Position numbers and translations under genes: made by a program
Notes under the pieces: model-generated
Told to the model about the DNA's origin: nothing
Database searches by the model: none
Seen by the model: the letters and a program-made list of their open reading frames with translations, nothing else
Part shown: positions 16,679-27,290 of the stretch, piece by piece
Position numbering within the stretch: position 1 is the stretch's first letter
Layout: every line of letters begins with the position of its first letter
Assembly (NCBI GenBank): GCA_902605755.1
Contig: CACLDR010000002.1
Span: forward strand, 1 to 44,831
Source: an uncultured Marinoscillum sp.
GTDB lineage: Bacteria; Bacteroidota; Bacteroidia; Cytophagales; Cyclobacteriaceae
Direction: 5' to 3'
Length of the DNA: 44,831 nt

Positions 16679-18520
16679 ATGGACGCTACCTTAAACCGAA
16701 ACAGGGGACCTCTCCCACCCAGTTCTAAACTGACCGGAGGCGGATTCATAGTGAATGACGCAACCTACGATGCGATATTCATCTCAGCAGAATTCACAGA
16801 GGAACAATTAATGATTAAAGAAATGGTCATTGATTTTTGCATTCAAAATATCCAGGAACCTTTCTTTAAAAATGGTAAAGAGTTAGAGGCAACCCATCCA
16901 GAAGATCGAGATAAAATAGTAACTATCCTAAAAAAAGCGGGTAAATTAGGTCTTTGTGGTATCAGTATTTCAGAGGCCTATGGAGGTATGGGTCTAGATT
17001 TCAATACTGGTATATTATTTAATGAAGCTTTAGCTTCAGGCTTTGCCTTTGCTACCACTCTAGGTACACAAACCTCCATAGGATCACTACCCATATATTA
17101 TTACGGCAACGAGCAACAAAAACAACAATATTTACCCGGTATCGCAAGCGGAGAATTAGTTGCCTCATATGCATTGACCGAACCCAACTCAGGCTCAGAT
17201 GCCAATTCGGCAAAAACAACGGCCACCCTCTCCGATAATGGAACAACCTACAGTCTCAACGGTCAGAAAATTTGGATTACTAATGGTGGCTTTGCCGATA
17301 TTTTTATTGTATTTGCAAAAATAGAAGATGACAAAAATTTATCCGCCTTCATTGTGGAACGAAATTACCCGGGTTTCAGTGTTGGAGCTGAAGCGAAAAA
17401 AATGGGTATAAAAGGCTCATCTACGGTCCAAATATTTTTTGATAATTGCTTAGTCCCTTCTCAAAACTTATTAGGAGATCGAGGGACTGGCTTTAAAATG
17501 GCTTTAAATATCCTCAATACAGGACGTATTAAAATAGGAGCAGGTGGCGTGGGTGCAAGCAAGTTCTCGGTAACCAAAGGAATTGAATATGCTTTAAAGC
17601 GTCAACAGTTTAATAAACCCATAGCTGATTTTGGCGCAATCAAACAAAAGATTTCTAACATCATTACCCAGACCTATGCACTTGAAGCAGCCGTTTATCG
17701 AACAGGTAAAAATATAGATGAAAAAATAGAGAGTCTTGTTAAAGATGGTGTAAATGATGCAGCTTCAAAACTCAACGGGGTTAAAGAATTTGCCATTGAA
17801 TGCGCCATCCTAAAAATTGTAGGTGCCGACTTAGCGTGTTATGCTACCGATGAAGTAATGCAAATACATGGTGGCATGGGATATGCGACTGAGTTGGGTT
17901 TAGAAATGGCCTACAGAGATTCTAGAATTACTAAGATTTACGAGGGAACCAATGATATCAATGGCATGCTTTCAGTTGCCGAACTGATCAAAAAAGGATT
18001 AAAGACAAAAGAAATAGATATTAATGGTGCGAGTAAAAAAATTCTCCCAACGGTGTTTTCCGAATATTTTAGATGGGGTAAGAATCCCCGTTGGAAGCGG
18101 GAAAAAATGCTTATTAAAGGTATAAAAAATACTTTTTTATTGGTTTTAGGAGCTGCAGGTAAAAAACTAAAACAAGATCTAATCAAAGAGCAAGAAATAA
18201 TCTTAAACTTATCTTCGATATTGGCCGAAGCTTATGTGACAGAGAGCGTCTATCTAAAAGTTCAAAAATTATCTTACTCTTCCAAGGACGTTATTGATTT
18301 ATCTATTCAAGAAAAAATAGCTCAACTCTATATTTATAAATCACTAAGTAAAGTGCAAAATAAAGCTAAAGAAGCCATCGATAGTTTTGCCTCTGGATTT
18401 GAAAAGCGTATTTTAAACTACTTTGTTAGCAAACTTCTACCTTCCTATCCACAAAATCCAAAAGCCTTAAGTAGAGAAATCGCTGATCATGCTTTAATGC
18501 AAAAGAAATATCCCTTCTGA
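16679..18520 (+). CDS. Acyl-CoA dehydrogenase (VLCAD/ACAD9-like, long form)
   Basis: 613 residues. The core ACAD fold spans about 35-445: YALTEPNSGSDA (165-176) and KIWITNGG (197-204) bind FAD and substrate, MQIHGGMGYATE (394-405) is the C-terminal signature, and IYEGTNDING carries the catalytic Glu422. A C-terminal helical extension of about 160 residues is typical of very-long-chain types and is thought to bind membrane. It catalyses the first beta-oxidation step, acyl-CoA to trans-2-enoyl-CoA. It leads a three-gene operon with thiolase (48 bp on) and the FadJ-like enzyme. Confidence 0.93.
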   Translation: MDATLNRNRGPLPPSSKLTGGGFIVNDATYDAIFISAEFTEEQLMIKEMVIDFCIQNIQEPFFKNGKELEATHPEDRDKIVTILKKAGKLGLCGISISEAYGGMGLDFNTGILFNEALASGFAFATTLGTQTSIGSLPIYYYGNEQQKQQYLPGIASGELVASYALTEPNSGSDANSAKTTATLSDNGTTYSLNGQKIWITNGGFADIFIVFAKIEDDKNLSAFIVERNYPGFSVGAEAKKMGIKGSSTVQIFFDNCLVPSQNLLGDRGTGFKMALNILNTGRIKIGAGGVGASKFSVTKGIEYALKRQQFNKPIADFGAIKQKISNIITQTYALEAAVYRTGKNIDEKIESLVKDGVNDAASKLNGVKEFAIECAILKIVGADLACYATDEVMQIHGGMGYATELGLEMAYRDSRITKIYEGTNDINGMLSVAELIKKGLKTKEIDINGASKKILPTVFSEYFRWGKNPRWKREKMLIKGIKNTFLLVLGAAGKKLKQDLIKEQEIILNLSSILAEAYVTESVYLKVQKLSYSSKDVIDLSIQEKIAQLYIYKSLSKVQNKAKEAIDSFASGFEKRILNYFVSKLLPSYPQNPKALSREIADHALMQKKYPF

Positions 18521-18568
18521 TATGTTGAAAAAGTCAAATTGTTTTAAACTAAATACAAAATTAACGTC

Positions 18569-19858
18569 ATGAGTACACGTCAAAAGGTAGTTGTTGTCGA
18601 AGGGTGCCGAACGCCTTTTCTGCGTTCAGGCACCGACTATATGGATCTGCTTTCCTATCAATTAGGTGGTTTTGCCATAAAAGGTTTATTGGTAAAAACA
18701 GGTATAGATCCCAAATTAGTCGATGGAGTGATATTGGGCAATGTCATAGCTAACGTAAAAACACCTAATGTGGCCAGAGAAGCTGCACTGGTTGCCGGTA
18801 TTCCCCATAAAACCCCATGTCGAACCGTTTCCCAAGCCTGTATTTCTGCAAATAGAGCGATTGCCGATGCTTATCAAGAAATCATGATCGGTCACGCTGA
18901 TATTATTATTGCAGGTGGCATTGAACACATTTCGGATGCACCAATACAGTTTCCAAAAAAGATGCGCAAAAAATTATTCCTTGCTCAAAAACTTAAAGGA
19001 TTGGGAGGTGGTATGAAATTTCTATCCAGTCTACGAGTATCAGACTTTATTCCAGAAAGACCGGCTATCACCGAATATACAACCAATAAATCCATGGGTA
19101 GTGATTGTGATATTATGGCAGCAAGATTTGGGATACCGAGAGCTGAGCAAGATGCTTATGCAATGAGATCCCATCAAATGGCAACTGAAGCCCAACAAAA
19201 AGGTTTTTTAACTGAGGAAATGGTTAATGTCAAATTTCCACCAAAATTCAATGAGATTCAGAACGATAATGGGATAAGGACAGATAGTAAAATCAATAAA
19301 TTAGCTAAGTTACGGCCTGCGTTCGACAAAAAATTCGGAACTTTGACTGCTGCGAACTCTTCATTTCTCACTGATGGTGCCAGCGCCGTACTCCTCATGT
19401 CAGAGGAAAAAGCTAAATACTTAGGTTTTATCGCAAAAGCAGAAATTGTAGATTTTACATTTACTGGACAGCGATTAGAAGATGAGCTTTTACTTGGGCC
19501 CGCTTATGCGGTTTACAAGTTATTAAATCAGCACAAATTGACCTTTAAAAATATTGACGTAATCGAATTTCATGAGGCTTTTGCCGGTCAAATATTATCT
19601 AATCTAAAGGTTTTAGCCTCTGATGATTTTGCCATTAAAGAGCTAGGACTCAAAAAGTCTTTAGGTGAAGTTCCTATGGAAAAATTTAATTTATGGGGAG
19701 GATCGTTATCAATTGGACATCCATTTGGTGCTACCGGCGGTAGATTACTAACTACCACATGTAATAGGTTAAAACATGAAAAGGGTACTTATGGCCTCCT
19801 TGCTGCTTGTGCCGCAGGTGCGCATGGTCATGCTATGCTTGTAAAAACTTTATTATAA
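18569..19858 (+). CDS. fadI: Acetyl-CoA C-acyltransferase (3-ketoacyl-CoA thiolase, FadI-like)
   Basis: 429 residues. The nucleophilic Cys91 sits in TVSQACISANRAI; the second half has GGSLSIGHPFGATGG with His384, and LLAACAAGAHG with Cys414, completing the thiolase active site. The length and an extra loop near 130-160 fit the FadI/trifunctional-beta branch rather than biosynthetic thiolases. It cleaves 3-ketoacyl-CoA to acetyl-CoA and a shortened acyl-CoA, working with the next gene product. It lies 33 bp before that gene in the same operon. Confidence 0.92.
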   Translation: MSTRQKVVVVEGCRTPFLRSGTDYMDLLSYQLGGFAIKGLLVKTGIDPKLVDGVILGNVIANVKTPNVAREAALVAGIPHKTPCRTVSQACISANRAIADAYQEIMIGHADIIIAGGIEHISDAPIQFPKKMRKKLFLAQKLKGLGGGMKFLSSLRVSDFIPERPAITEYTTNKSMGSDCDIMAARFGIPRAEQDAYAMRSHQMATEAQQKGFLTEEMVNVKFPPKFNEIQNDNGIRTDSKINKLAKLRPAFDKKFGTLTAANSSFLTDGASAVLLMSEEKAKYLGFIAKAEIVDFTFTGQRLEDELLLGPAYAVYKLLNQHKLTFKNIDVIEFHEAFAGQILSNLKVLASDDFAIKELGLKKSLGEVPMEKFNLWGGSLSIGHPFGATGGRLLTTTCNRLKHEKGTYGLLAACAAGAHGHAMLVKTLL

Positions 19859-19891
19859 ATTTGAAATGCTCTCTTTCAATATATTATAGCT

Positions 19892-22003
19892 ATGAAATTA
19901 AAAGATTTTGTTATAGTTGAGGTTCAAGATAATATCGCGGTATGTACCCTCGATCATCGGCATGAAAAAATGAACATTGTTTCTCCCGGTGTCATTGAAA
20001 TCTTTGAAACGTTAGGGAATCAAATGATCGAAGACGATCAAATACATGCCATCATCTTCATAAGCGGTAAAAAAGATTTTATGGCTGGAGCTGATATTAA
20101 ATCCTTTCAAATTGACAAAGAGGGTGAATTCAAACCTTTTCAAGCTAAGGGACATACTTCGTTGGAAAGAATTGAGAAATCTAAAAAACCATTCATTGCT
20201 GCCATTAATGGAGCTTGTGTAGGTTTGGGAACAGAAATTGCCTTGGCTTGTCAGGGACGGATTGCTACTCGGGCTACACATACTAAGATGGGCTTACCAG
20301 AGGTACAAATTGGGCTACTCCCAGGAGGTGGCGGAACCCAACGCCTGCCTAGATTAATAGGTATTCAAAAAGCATTAGAAATGATGTTGACTGGAAAAAC
20401 TTTGAATGCATTCAGAGCTAAAAAAATAGGTCTCATTGATGAAATTACCGATGAAGGTAAACTACTTCAAGCCGCCTTGGTGATGGCAAAAAAACTCATC
20501 CATAAACCCATTGTACGTAAATCTAAACTGCCATTAAGCTCCAAAATACTAGAGAGTGCTATCGGGCGAGGACTTTTATTCAAGCAAGCTCGAAAAATGG
20601 CCTTTAAACGATCGCAAGGAAATTACCCTGCCATTCCTGCTATTATTGATTGTGTTGAGACCAGCTACAAAAAGGGGATCAAAGCTGGATATGAAAAAGA
20701 GCTTGAAGAATTTGAACGTTTGATGTTAACACCTGAAAGTGCTGCCTTACGTGCCCTCTTTTTTAGTATGACAAATAATAAAAAAAACCCCTATACCGGT
20801 GCTAAACCCCTTAGGAAATTGGGAATGATAGGTGCAGGTTTCATGGGCGCGGGTATTGCTGAAATTAGTGCTACCCGCGGAATTGATGTTTTACTTAAAG
20901 ACATCAACGCTGAAATGCTACGCAATGCCTCAAGGCAAATATGGAAAGGCATAAGCAAAAAGTTAGGTTTTAAGAGCATCACTAAACTCCAAGCAGAGCA
21001 ACAAATTGGACGGGTCCACAGTCAATTAACATATGATAATTATGATAAAGTTGATGTGGTTATCGAGGCTGTGCTTGAAAAATTAGATGTCAAAAAACAA
21101 ATTATTGAAGATATTCAAAAATACTGTAAAGAGGATGTTATCATCGCCTCCAACACCTCATCACTTTCGGTTACCAAAATGTCTCAATATGCGAAAAATT
21201 CTTCGAATGTGATTGGTATGCATTATTTTTCTCCTGTGCCTAAGATGCCTCTATTAGAAATTGTTAAAACAGAGCACACAGCAGATTGGGTAATTGCCTC
21301 TTGCTATGAAATGGGTATTCAACAGGGAAAAACTTGTATCGTAGTAAAGGATTGTTCTGGGTTTTATGTTAACAGAATATTAGCACCATACACCAATGAG
21401 TGTCTCCTAATGTTGGACGAGGGTATTGCTATCGAAGCAGTTGATCGATCATTGAAGAAAAAAGGTTTCCCAGTTGGACCAATCTCTCTCCTAGATGAAG
21501 TGGGCTTAGATATAGTTGCACATGTTACGGAGAGTTCAAAAAAGAATATAGCGGGAAAAGAAGGATTTGAAATTTCTGAGGCAGTTATAAAAATGAATGC
21601 CGCGGGTAGAAAAGGTCGTAAAAATAAAAAAGGGTTTTTTGCCTACAACAGTGATGGAAAAAAGAAAGGAGTAGATTCATCCGCCTACGACTTTTTCAAA
21701 GGAAAAGGGAATCAATCCTTACCGATTATAGACATCCAAGATCGAGCGATCTTTCTCATGTTAAACGAAGCAGTAATTTGCCTAGAAGAGGGAATCATTG
21801 AAAATCCAACAGATGGTGATTTAGGCGCCGTATTCGGTATTGGATTTTTACCATTTACCGGAGGACCATTTCGGGCATTAGATACTTGGGGAATAGCTCA
21901 TGTAGTGGCAAGAATGGAAGATTTTAGAGGCACATATGGAGAACGTTTTGCTCCTGCCAAGACTTTAGTTAGAATGGCTAAAGAAGAGAGTACGTTTTAC
22001 TAG
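19892..22003 (+). CDS. fadJ: Bifunctional enoyl-CoA hydratase / 3-hydroxyacyl-CoA dehydrogenase (FadJ-like)
   Basis: 703 residues. The crotonase half (about 1-190) has FMAGADIKSF, Glu115 in GLGTEIALAC and Glu137 in MGLPEVQIG, the two catalytic acids. The dehydrogenase half has the NAD loop GMIGAGFMGAGIAE (311-324), HYFSPVPKMPLLEIV with catalytic His444, and two C-terminal 3HCDH domains (about 495-690). It carries out the hydration and oxidation steps of beta-oxidation as a complex with the thiolase upstream. Length and organisation match FadJ/FadB. Last gene of the operon; eroded DNA follows. Confidence 0.94.
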   Translation: MKLKDFVIVEVQDNIAVCTLDHRHEKMNIVSPGVIEIFETLGNQMIEDDQIHAIIFISGKKDFMAGADIKSFQIDKEGEFKPFQAKGHTSLERIEKSKKPFIAAINGACVGLGTEIALACQGRIATRATHTKMGLPEVQIGLLPGGGGTQRLPRLIGIQKALEMMLTGKTLNAFRAKKIGLIDEITDEGKLLQAALVMAKKLIHKPIVRKSKLPLSSKILESAIGRGLLFKQARKMAFKRSQGNYPAIPAIIDCVETSYKKGIKAGYEKELEEFERLMLTPESAALRALFFSMTNNKKNPYTGAKPLRKLGMIGAGFMGAGIAEISATRGIDVLLKDINAEMLRNASRQIWKGISKKLGFKSITKLQAEQQIGRVHSQLTYDNYDKVDVVIEAVLEKLDVKKQIIEDIQKYCKEDVIIASNTSSLSVTKMSQYAKNSSNVIGMHYFSPVPKMPLLEIVKTEHTADWVIASCYEMGIQQGKTCIVVKDCSGFYVNRILAPYTNECLLMLDEGIAIEAVDRSLKKKGFPVGPISLLDEVGLDIVAHVTESSKKNIAGKEGFEISEAVIKMNAAGRKGRKNKKGFFAYNSDGKKKGVDSSAYDFFKGKGNQSLPIIDIQDRAIFLMLNEAVICLEEGIIENPTDGDLGAVFGIGFLPFTGGPFRALDTWGIAHVVARMEDFRGTYGERFAPAKTLVRMAKEESTFY

Positions 22004-22009
22004 TCGTTA

Positions 22010-22530
22010 TCGGTATTCAACTAGGTTTTCTATTAATAATAAGGGCAAGATCAGTTGGATTTTTAGTATTGTAAAGGCCTCTAAAAACCTAACTTTGATA
22101 AGGTTTTCATGAGTCTGAAAATCAAAACGATTGATTCCCACCTTAATCACCAAAATCATGAGTATACATTGGATAAGCAAGTGCTGGATTAACTACTACA
22201 TCTTCTGGATTGGGCAAGCACAAAAGCAGTTAACTTCACAGTCGCTGTTGCCCCGGCCGATAGTCCAAGAGTATTGGGATTAATATTACACTTACACAAG
22301 TGATTCTCCATGAATTGTGCAATCAGCATTCTTACCTCAGGATGCTCCAAATAACATGTATATCCTTTCATCAAATCAGGCATTTCATTAATTTTTACAT
22401 AATTATAATTTTTCCTTCACGATTGGAGCCATCAGTTTAGTTTCGGCCACATTCAATGGGAATGAACCTAATTGATTATGTTCAGGATTTTAGAAATTTT
22501 GCTTTGCTTCTATGAATAAGGCGTGATATA
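22010..22530 (-). pseudogene. Remnant of a PLP-dependent aminotransferase (class I/II, ACC-synthase-like) N-terminal half
   Basis: Read from high to low coordinates on the minus strand, pieces of one protein appear in changing frames. First comes HNQLGSFPLNVAETKLMAPI near 22,490-22,420. Then LEHPEVRMLIAQFMENHL and LGLSAGATATVKLTAFVLA in the ORF ending at 22,189. Then, one base shifted, PEDVVVNPALAYPMYTHDFG. The pattern of AE-x-KLM, P-x-R-x-x-IA-x-FM and SAGATA matches the N-terminal half of ACC-synthase-like aminotransferases. Several frameshifts and stops are present and the PLP-lysine half is missing. It lies downstream of the GMC oxidoreductase on the same strand. Confidence 0.75.
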
Positions 22531-22666
22531 TTCTACTTGGGGTAATAGCGAATTGATACCATCTTATCGATATACTATGAAAATTTTTGTTCTGACTTTT
22601 ATCCGTCCGTCTTTCTAATTACCATTTAAATATGATAATCATCGAAAATAACCTTTTTCTTTCTAC

Positions 22667-24265
22667 TTATTGAGCCAATATCATATCGGCAGCTTTCTCC
22701 CCAATCATAATGACAGCTGCGTTGGTATTTCCAGAAATAATAGTAGGCATGATGGAAGCATCTACCACTCTTAATCCGTCAATGCCATGTACCTTTAAAG
22801 TATCACTCACTACTGACATGTCATCATTACCCATTTTACAAGTCCCTACCGGATGATAAACTGTCTCCAATCCTTTTTTAATATGCTCGATAATTGCCAT
22901 ATTTGATTCTTTTTGAGGTATTGTTATAGCCTTTCTAAAAGAGTCAAAAGCGGGTGCTTTAGAAACTTGTAATGCTTTTTTAACGCCAGAAATAAGCATC
23001 TGTAAATCGTCCTCAACGGTTAAAAAATTAGGTTGAATCAAAGGATCATCCAAATGATTATTTGAATTTAATCCCACAAAACCCCTACTTTTCGGTTTTA
23101 ATAAGGTTGGTGCAATGGTATAGCCGTCAGAAGTGGGATAAGTTTTAGTGTTGTAAAGGTCAGAAACATAATCATCACCTATATGCAAAGGAGTGAAATG
23201 AAATTGAATATCGGGTTGAGTTCCACCGTTCAAAGAAAAAAATGCTGTTGCTTCCAGTGGACTACAGGCCAAGGGACCCTTACGCGTAATGGAGTATTTT
23301 ATCAAAGCTTTTAATTGGTTTAGAGGCTTAAAATGATGATTGAAACCTTTTTGCTGGGCAGACAAACTTGAAACATTAATAAATAGATGATCTTGCAAGT
23401 TTTGTCCAACACCAGGCATATTCTTTTTCACCGAAATTTGATGTTTTATCAACATCTCTTTGGGACCAATTCCTGATAACATAAGTATTTGGGGTGATTG
23501 AAAAGTCCCCGCTGATAAAATGACTTCTTTGGAAGCATAAACTTTTTCAATACTGCCAAACTTCTGATAAGAGACTCCAACTGCTCGATCCAATTCTATT
23601 AAAATTTGACTGGCCCGGGCCTCGGTAATAACGGTCAGATTAGGACGATCCATAACTGGCTTCAAAAATGCCACTGACGTACTCTGGCGCTTACCTTCTT
23701 TGATAGTAAATTGAAATAGACTTGCTCCCAATTGATCCTCTCCATTATAATCCCTTTTTGTTGGTATTCCCGATTCCTGACATGCTTGAAGAAAGGCCCG
23801 TGCATATGGTGTTTGAAAATCTTTGGAAAAGGTCACGTTCAATGGACCTTGACACCCATGATAACTATCATTAAAATCTTCGTTATTTTCAGATTTTTTA
23901 AAATAATGAAGTACCTCATGAAATGACCAACCTTTGTTTCCCAGTTTTGACCATTCATCATAATCTGCCTTATTCCCACGTACGTAAACCATTGCATTCG
24001 TTGAACTTGATCCCCCCAAGGTTTTACCACGTGGCAAATAGATACTGCGATTATTCACATGTTTTTGTGGAGCTGTATAAAATCCCCAATCAATACTCGA
24101 TCGGTGTATATTTCCGTAGCCTCCAGGGATACTGATCTCTCTCTTTTTATCCGTTTTACCGGCTTCAAGAAGTAATATGTTTTGCCCGGGATTTTTAGAT
24201 AGGCGATTGGCTAAAACGCAACCTGCTGAACCTGCTCCTATTATAATATAATCGTATTTATTCAT
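22667..24265 (-). CDS. GMC-family oxidoreductase (choline/alcohol dehydrogenase-like)
   Basis: 532 residues. The FAD loop is [18 protein letters not shown] (7-24). The GMC signatures [20 protein letters not shown] and [18 protein letters not shown] are intact, and the C-terminal catalytic pair is in [10 protein letters not shown] (His471) and SGNTNAAVI (about Asn513). It oxidises a primary or secondary alcohol using FAD and passes electrons on. Choline is one possible substrate because BetA belongs here, but no betaine gene is nearby and long-chain or terpene alcohols are equally possible. No signal peptide is seen. It stands alone. Confidence 0.9.
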   Translation of the reverse strand: MNKYDYIIIGAGSAGCVLANRLSKNPGQNILLLEAGKTDKKREISIPGGYGNIHRSSIDWGFYTAPQKHVNNRSIYLPRGKTLGGSSSTNAMVYVRGNKADYDEWSKLGNKGWSFHEVLHYFKKSENNEDFNDSYHGCQGPLNVTFSKDFQTPYARAFLQACQESGIPTKRDYNGEDQLGASLFQFTIKEGKRQSTSVAFLKPVMDRPNLTVITEARASQILIELDRAVGVSYQKFGSIEKVYASKEVILSAGTFQSPQILMLSGIGPKEMLIKHQISVKKNMPGVGQNLQDHLFINVSSLSAQQKGFNHHFKPLNQLKALIKYSITRKGPLACSPLEATAFFSLNGGTQPDIQFHFTPLHIGDDYVSDLYNTKTYPTSDGYTIAPTLLKPKSRGFVGLNSNNHLDDPLIQPNFLTVEDDLQMLISGVKKALQVSKAPAFDSFRKAITIPQKESNMAIIEHIKKGLETVYHPVGTCKMGNDDMSVVSDTLKVHGIDGLRVVDASIMPTIISGNTNAAVIMIGEKAADMILAQ

Positions 24266-24658
24266 TAGTATTTTAAATGAAATTTGCGCATTAATTTGTA
24301 TTCATCAAGTTACAAAATCTATCATTTTATCACATTGAACCTAATTAATCAATCTTAAAATACCATTATTATTCTTGAATAATGACTAATAATTCGATTT
24401 TTGATTAAAGTTTATCCATTAATAATGATCTATGAGATTACTTTTGAGAGGAGAATTATTTTTAAATAAACCACCAAAAAGTTAAGCTTAATACTAAATC
24501 TAATTTTTTTACAGCACGCGTCCGAATCAAAAGAGAGAACTAAGTATTCAATTAGTTTTCTCCGTCAAGTTCAATAAATTGAGCTAAAAACTATAAAACC
24601 TGCTAATTAAGCAGCTTAACAACTCAAAATAATAAATGTCCTCCGAGCACAATAATTA
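24266..24658. other. Intergenic stretch between GMC oxidoreductase and FkbM gene
   Basis: These 393 bp between two minus-strand genes hold no ORF or RNA gene that I can see. A small hairpin at 24600-24614 may end the FkbM transcript. The remainder is AT-rich and should contain the promoter of the GMC oxidoreductase; no clear box was found. Confidence 0.5.
24586..24614 (-). terminator. Possible rho-independent terminator of the FkbM gene
   Basis: On the minus strand, CTGCT TAATT AGCAG (24614-24600) forms a 5-bp stem with a 5-nt loop and is followed by GTTTTATAGTTTTT. It lies about 45 bp after the FkbM stop. The stem is short and the T tract interrupted, so the call is tentative. Confidence 0.4.
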
Positions 24659-25510
24659 TTAGTATCCACAAAAACCTGCTGACTTTTCTTTAGGAATCAT
24701 ACAAAAATCAAAATGCTTCCAATTTCTCATGTCCTCTTTCTTGTAGAGTTTTTCAAGCGCTTCATTTCCATCAAACTCTTCTAATTTAAAACAATCAAAA
24801 TCTAAATTATCGAACAAAAGAAATATATTATCACGAACTTCATTTTTAAGCTTTTTAAAACATTCGGCAATAATTATCGGTCTATAAGTTGATATAATAT
24901 TTTTAATAGAACTTAAAATCTCAAAATCAAGACCCTCTACATCAACTTTAATAAAACTCAATTTGTCCAAATTTATATCAGGATTCTCTTTTAAAAAACT
25001 AGATAAATTTATAGCTGTTACTTTATTTTTCAACTGATATTTTCCATGCTTATTTTTTTGTTCCTTTGAAATCCCTCCATTATCAAAGGTAGCTTCAGAT
25101 GAGTTATAATAATATTCTCCAGGTTCTTCGGCTATAGCATAGTTAAAAGGCCTTATATTGGTTTTATCTAAATTTAACTTTGAATTTAACGATAAAATTT
25201 CAAAAACATTTGGATTTGGATCAAACGCTAAGGTCATTCCATTGGCTCCAACAGCTAAGGCTAGAGGTACCGTAGTGTCACCAATATGAGCCCCAATGTC
25301 AATTGCTAAGGAATTTTTGGTAACAAATCTTTTGTAAAAGTCTACAGAATTCTGTGTTATTTTTTTAGGCTTTTCAAGCGGATTATCCCAAACTGCAAAT
25401 TCAATATCCCCCTCAGTTGAAAGCATAAATTTTTCTATGTGGTGACCATATTTTTTATAAGTCCTTTTTATCTTCCATATTTCAATCCTTTTTTTAATAT
25501 ATGAGATCAT
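24659..25510 (-). CDS. FkbM-family methyltransferase
   Basis: 283 residues. The SAM motif AIDIGAHIGDTTVPLALAVG begins at about residue 69, followed by FDPNPNVFEIL as the acidic adenosine-binding strand and by FIKVDVEGLDFEILSSIK, the signature FkbM strand. Family members O-methylate sugars, glycolipids or natural products, and are frequent in cell-surface polysaccharide loci. No glycosyltransferase is adjacent, so it may be a leftover of a larger surface-sugar locus. It is AT-rich and flanked by long gene-poor DNA, compatible with transfer. Confidence 0.88.
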   Translation of the reverse strand: MISYIKKRIEIWKIKRTYKKYGHHIEKFMLSTEGDIEFAVWDNPLEKPKKITQNSVDFYKRFVTKNSLAIDIGAHIGDTTVPLALAVGANGMTLAFDPNPNVFEILSLNSKLNLDKTNIRPFNYAIAEEPGEYYYNSSEATFDNGGISKEQKNKHGKYQLKNKVTAINLSSFLKENPDINLDKLSFIKVDVEGLDFEILSSIKNIISTYRPIIIAECFKKLKNEVRDNIFLLFDNLDFDCFKLEEFDGNEALEKLYKKEDMRNWKHFDFCMIPKEKSAGFCGY

Positions 25511-26030
25511 CGACTTTGTTTTAAATTGTAATTTATATTTTTTTATCCGTTTTTAATTTTAATGATTATCATTTATTACTAACTCCCGCAAAGAAATAAC
25601 TTATCTTAATTTTTAAATTTGTCGAAATTAAACAAATGTTATTTTAACTTTCTAGTATCATTATTTCTTATTTAAAAAAATGATATAAAATATTCCTTAA
25701 AATATAAATTGCTCATCTACCCAAAATCGTAAGAAAATCGGAAAACCTCTGTCAGGATTTAAAACTTAATTACTGAAAAAAAATTCTATTGGCTTTAAGC
25801 TTCCGATCCAAATTAAAAAAAGCCATACCTTTTTTTTAGAACAAATGGTCTGTCCAAATAAGATTTAATACTATGGGAGTAGAAGACTCAGTAGTGATAT
25901 TTACTTTTAAGCTTTTAATCTAGTTGATATAATTTTTTATTGTAAATCGGTTTTCTACCTAAAAAGGTATAAATTATTTCAATTAGTTAGTTTTAATTAA
26001 CTTCAACCAAACAGTAATCGCTTACAATTC
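25511..26030. other. Gene-free AT-rich stretch
   Basis: These 520 bp between the FkbM and CIA30 genes hold no ORF, RNA gene or repeat that I can support. Base composition is very AT-rich. Stray protein-like words on the minus strand around 25,800-25,900 are too short to identify. Confidence 0.5.
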
Positions 26031-26561
26031 TTATTCAAGTACAATTTTATCTATCAACAGCTTGAAGCTTTCGCTTTTTTTATTACCTATCAAAAAGTTA
26101 AGCTCTTCAATATAATCACTAGAAAAATTAGGTTGATTCAATCTTCTTCCTCGAAATGAAGGGTACATATCCTCCAAGGGAATAACTATTTCTTGCCATT
26201 CGCCAGAGGTCAGGAATGGTAAAATATAGGAGAAATAATCAGCTGAGTTTGACTTTATCCTGAATTGATATTTTTTCCCATCTCCGCGCAGGCGAATTTT
26301 AACTTGAGTGTATGCCTTTATCGCTTTTTTTAAAAACCTATATCTCAATGATGAAAATCCACCATTATTTTCGATAGATATATTTCCTTCAAAAACACCA
26401 CAGCCGTTCTCATTTAATTTAAAAGTACTAAATGACCGTCCCCCCATAACTACATCATCTACAATAATCCAATCTTGAAGATCAGATTTTTTATTAAAGT
26501 CAAAAATCACTTGTACTTGCATTGATACAAACAAAATAATTAAAGTTGATAATAAATTCAT
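26031..26561 (-). CDS. CIA30 family protein (complex I intermediate-associated protein 30 domain)
   Basis: 176 residues. After a short hydrophobic N-terminus (LLSTLIILFVSMQ, probable signal peptide), the CIA30 beta-sandwich shows its hallmarks: WIIVDDVVMGGRS, FEGNISIENNGGFSSLRYRF, and FRIKSNSADYFSY, ending GEWQEIVIPLEDM and LIGNKKSESFKLLIDKI. In mitochondria the homologue helps assemble complex I. Bacterial versions are mostly uncharacterised carbohydrate-binding-like sandwiches. This one is apparently exported. It stands alone in a gene-poor area. Confidence 0.9.
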   Translation of the reverse strand: MNLLSTLIILFVSMQVQVIFDFNKKSDLQDWIIVDDVVMGGRSFSTFKLNENGCGVFEGNISIENNGGFSSLRYRFLKKAIKAYTQVKIRLRGDGKKYQFRIKSNSADYFSYILPFLTSGEWQEIVIPLEDMYPSFRGRRLNQPNFSSDYIEELNFLIGNKKSESFKLLIDKIVLE

Positions 26562-27290
26562 ATTTATGATAGAATAATTACCTCCTCATTTATTTCTTTC
26601 ATTGCACCAAAATTAATTTTTAAAAGATGTCTAATAATCAGATCAATTAAAGTTTGAGGAGTAGATTAATATTTGATTCGTTTTGATCCAATAAAAAGAT
26701 CCTTATGGGACTATTATTGGTTTAATTATCCGAGTTTTTTTATAACGCCTTTAAAATCGAAATTGACATTCCATGTGCCTATTGCCCTAATGTACAGTAC
26801 AAGTTTAAATATAATTCAAATTAATTCGAATAAACCAATAACCATAATTTCAAAATCAACTGTATATCTGGATAAACTAGAATTAATTCAGTTACAAATT
26901 CATTTCCCGGAGTGACTAACAATATCTCCAAAACAAATTTCAAGAGTGATAGATCTAAATACAAATGGTGAAAAATCATGATAATTTTGCGCTTAATGAG
27001 ATAAGATTTTTTATTCTTCCTTAAATAAATTAAGCCTTGATAGCTGGAATCTCTTTTTTTAACTATTTTAAGCTTTTTCAGGAATTTAACACTGACAGCG
27101 ATTAATTTTACAAATGCAACAAATATTAAAATTCCTAAAATCTGTCAACTTTCAAGTGTCCTAGATAGGTGAACAAGAACAAAATATACAATATTCGTAA
27201 TTCAATTGTTCGCTGTATTCTTTTAGATTTATTAAGGATTACTTAAAAAATAAGTCGTAATCCAATTTAAATCCCTTTGGACAAAAGACA
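26562..27290. other. Gene-poor stretch, possible weak relic
   Basis: There is no supported gene in about 730 bp. An 80-codon open frame at 26673-26915 (plus) has a segment PITIISKSTVYLDKLE that faintly recalls the core of LytTR DNA-binding domains, but the rest does not align, so I do not call it a gene. The rest is AT-rich with no clear signals. Confidence 0.4.

Noticed and set aside
22084-22107. AAAACCT/AGGTTTT hairpin downstream of the fadJ-like gene
   Set aside because: It lies inside the aminotransferase relic, the loop is 10 nt and no T tract follows, so it is probably chance rather than a terminator.
23732-24135. Plus-strand ORFs opposite the GMC oxidoreductase
   Set aside because: They mirror the conserved GMC coding frame on the other strand.
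26673-26915. 80-codon ORF with faint LytTR-like resemblance
   Set aside because: Only about 16 residues resemble the domain; the remaining sequence does not, and there is no supporting start site or neighbour.
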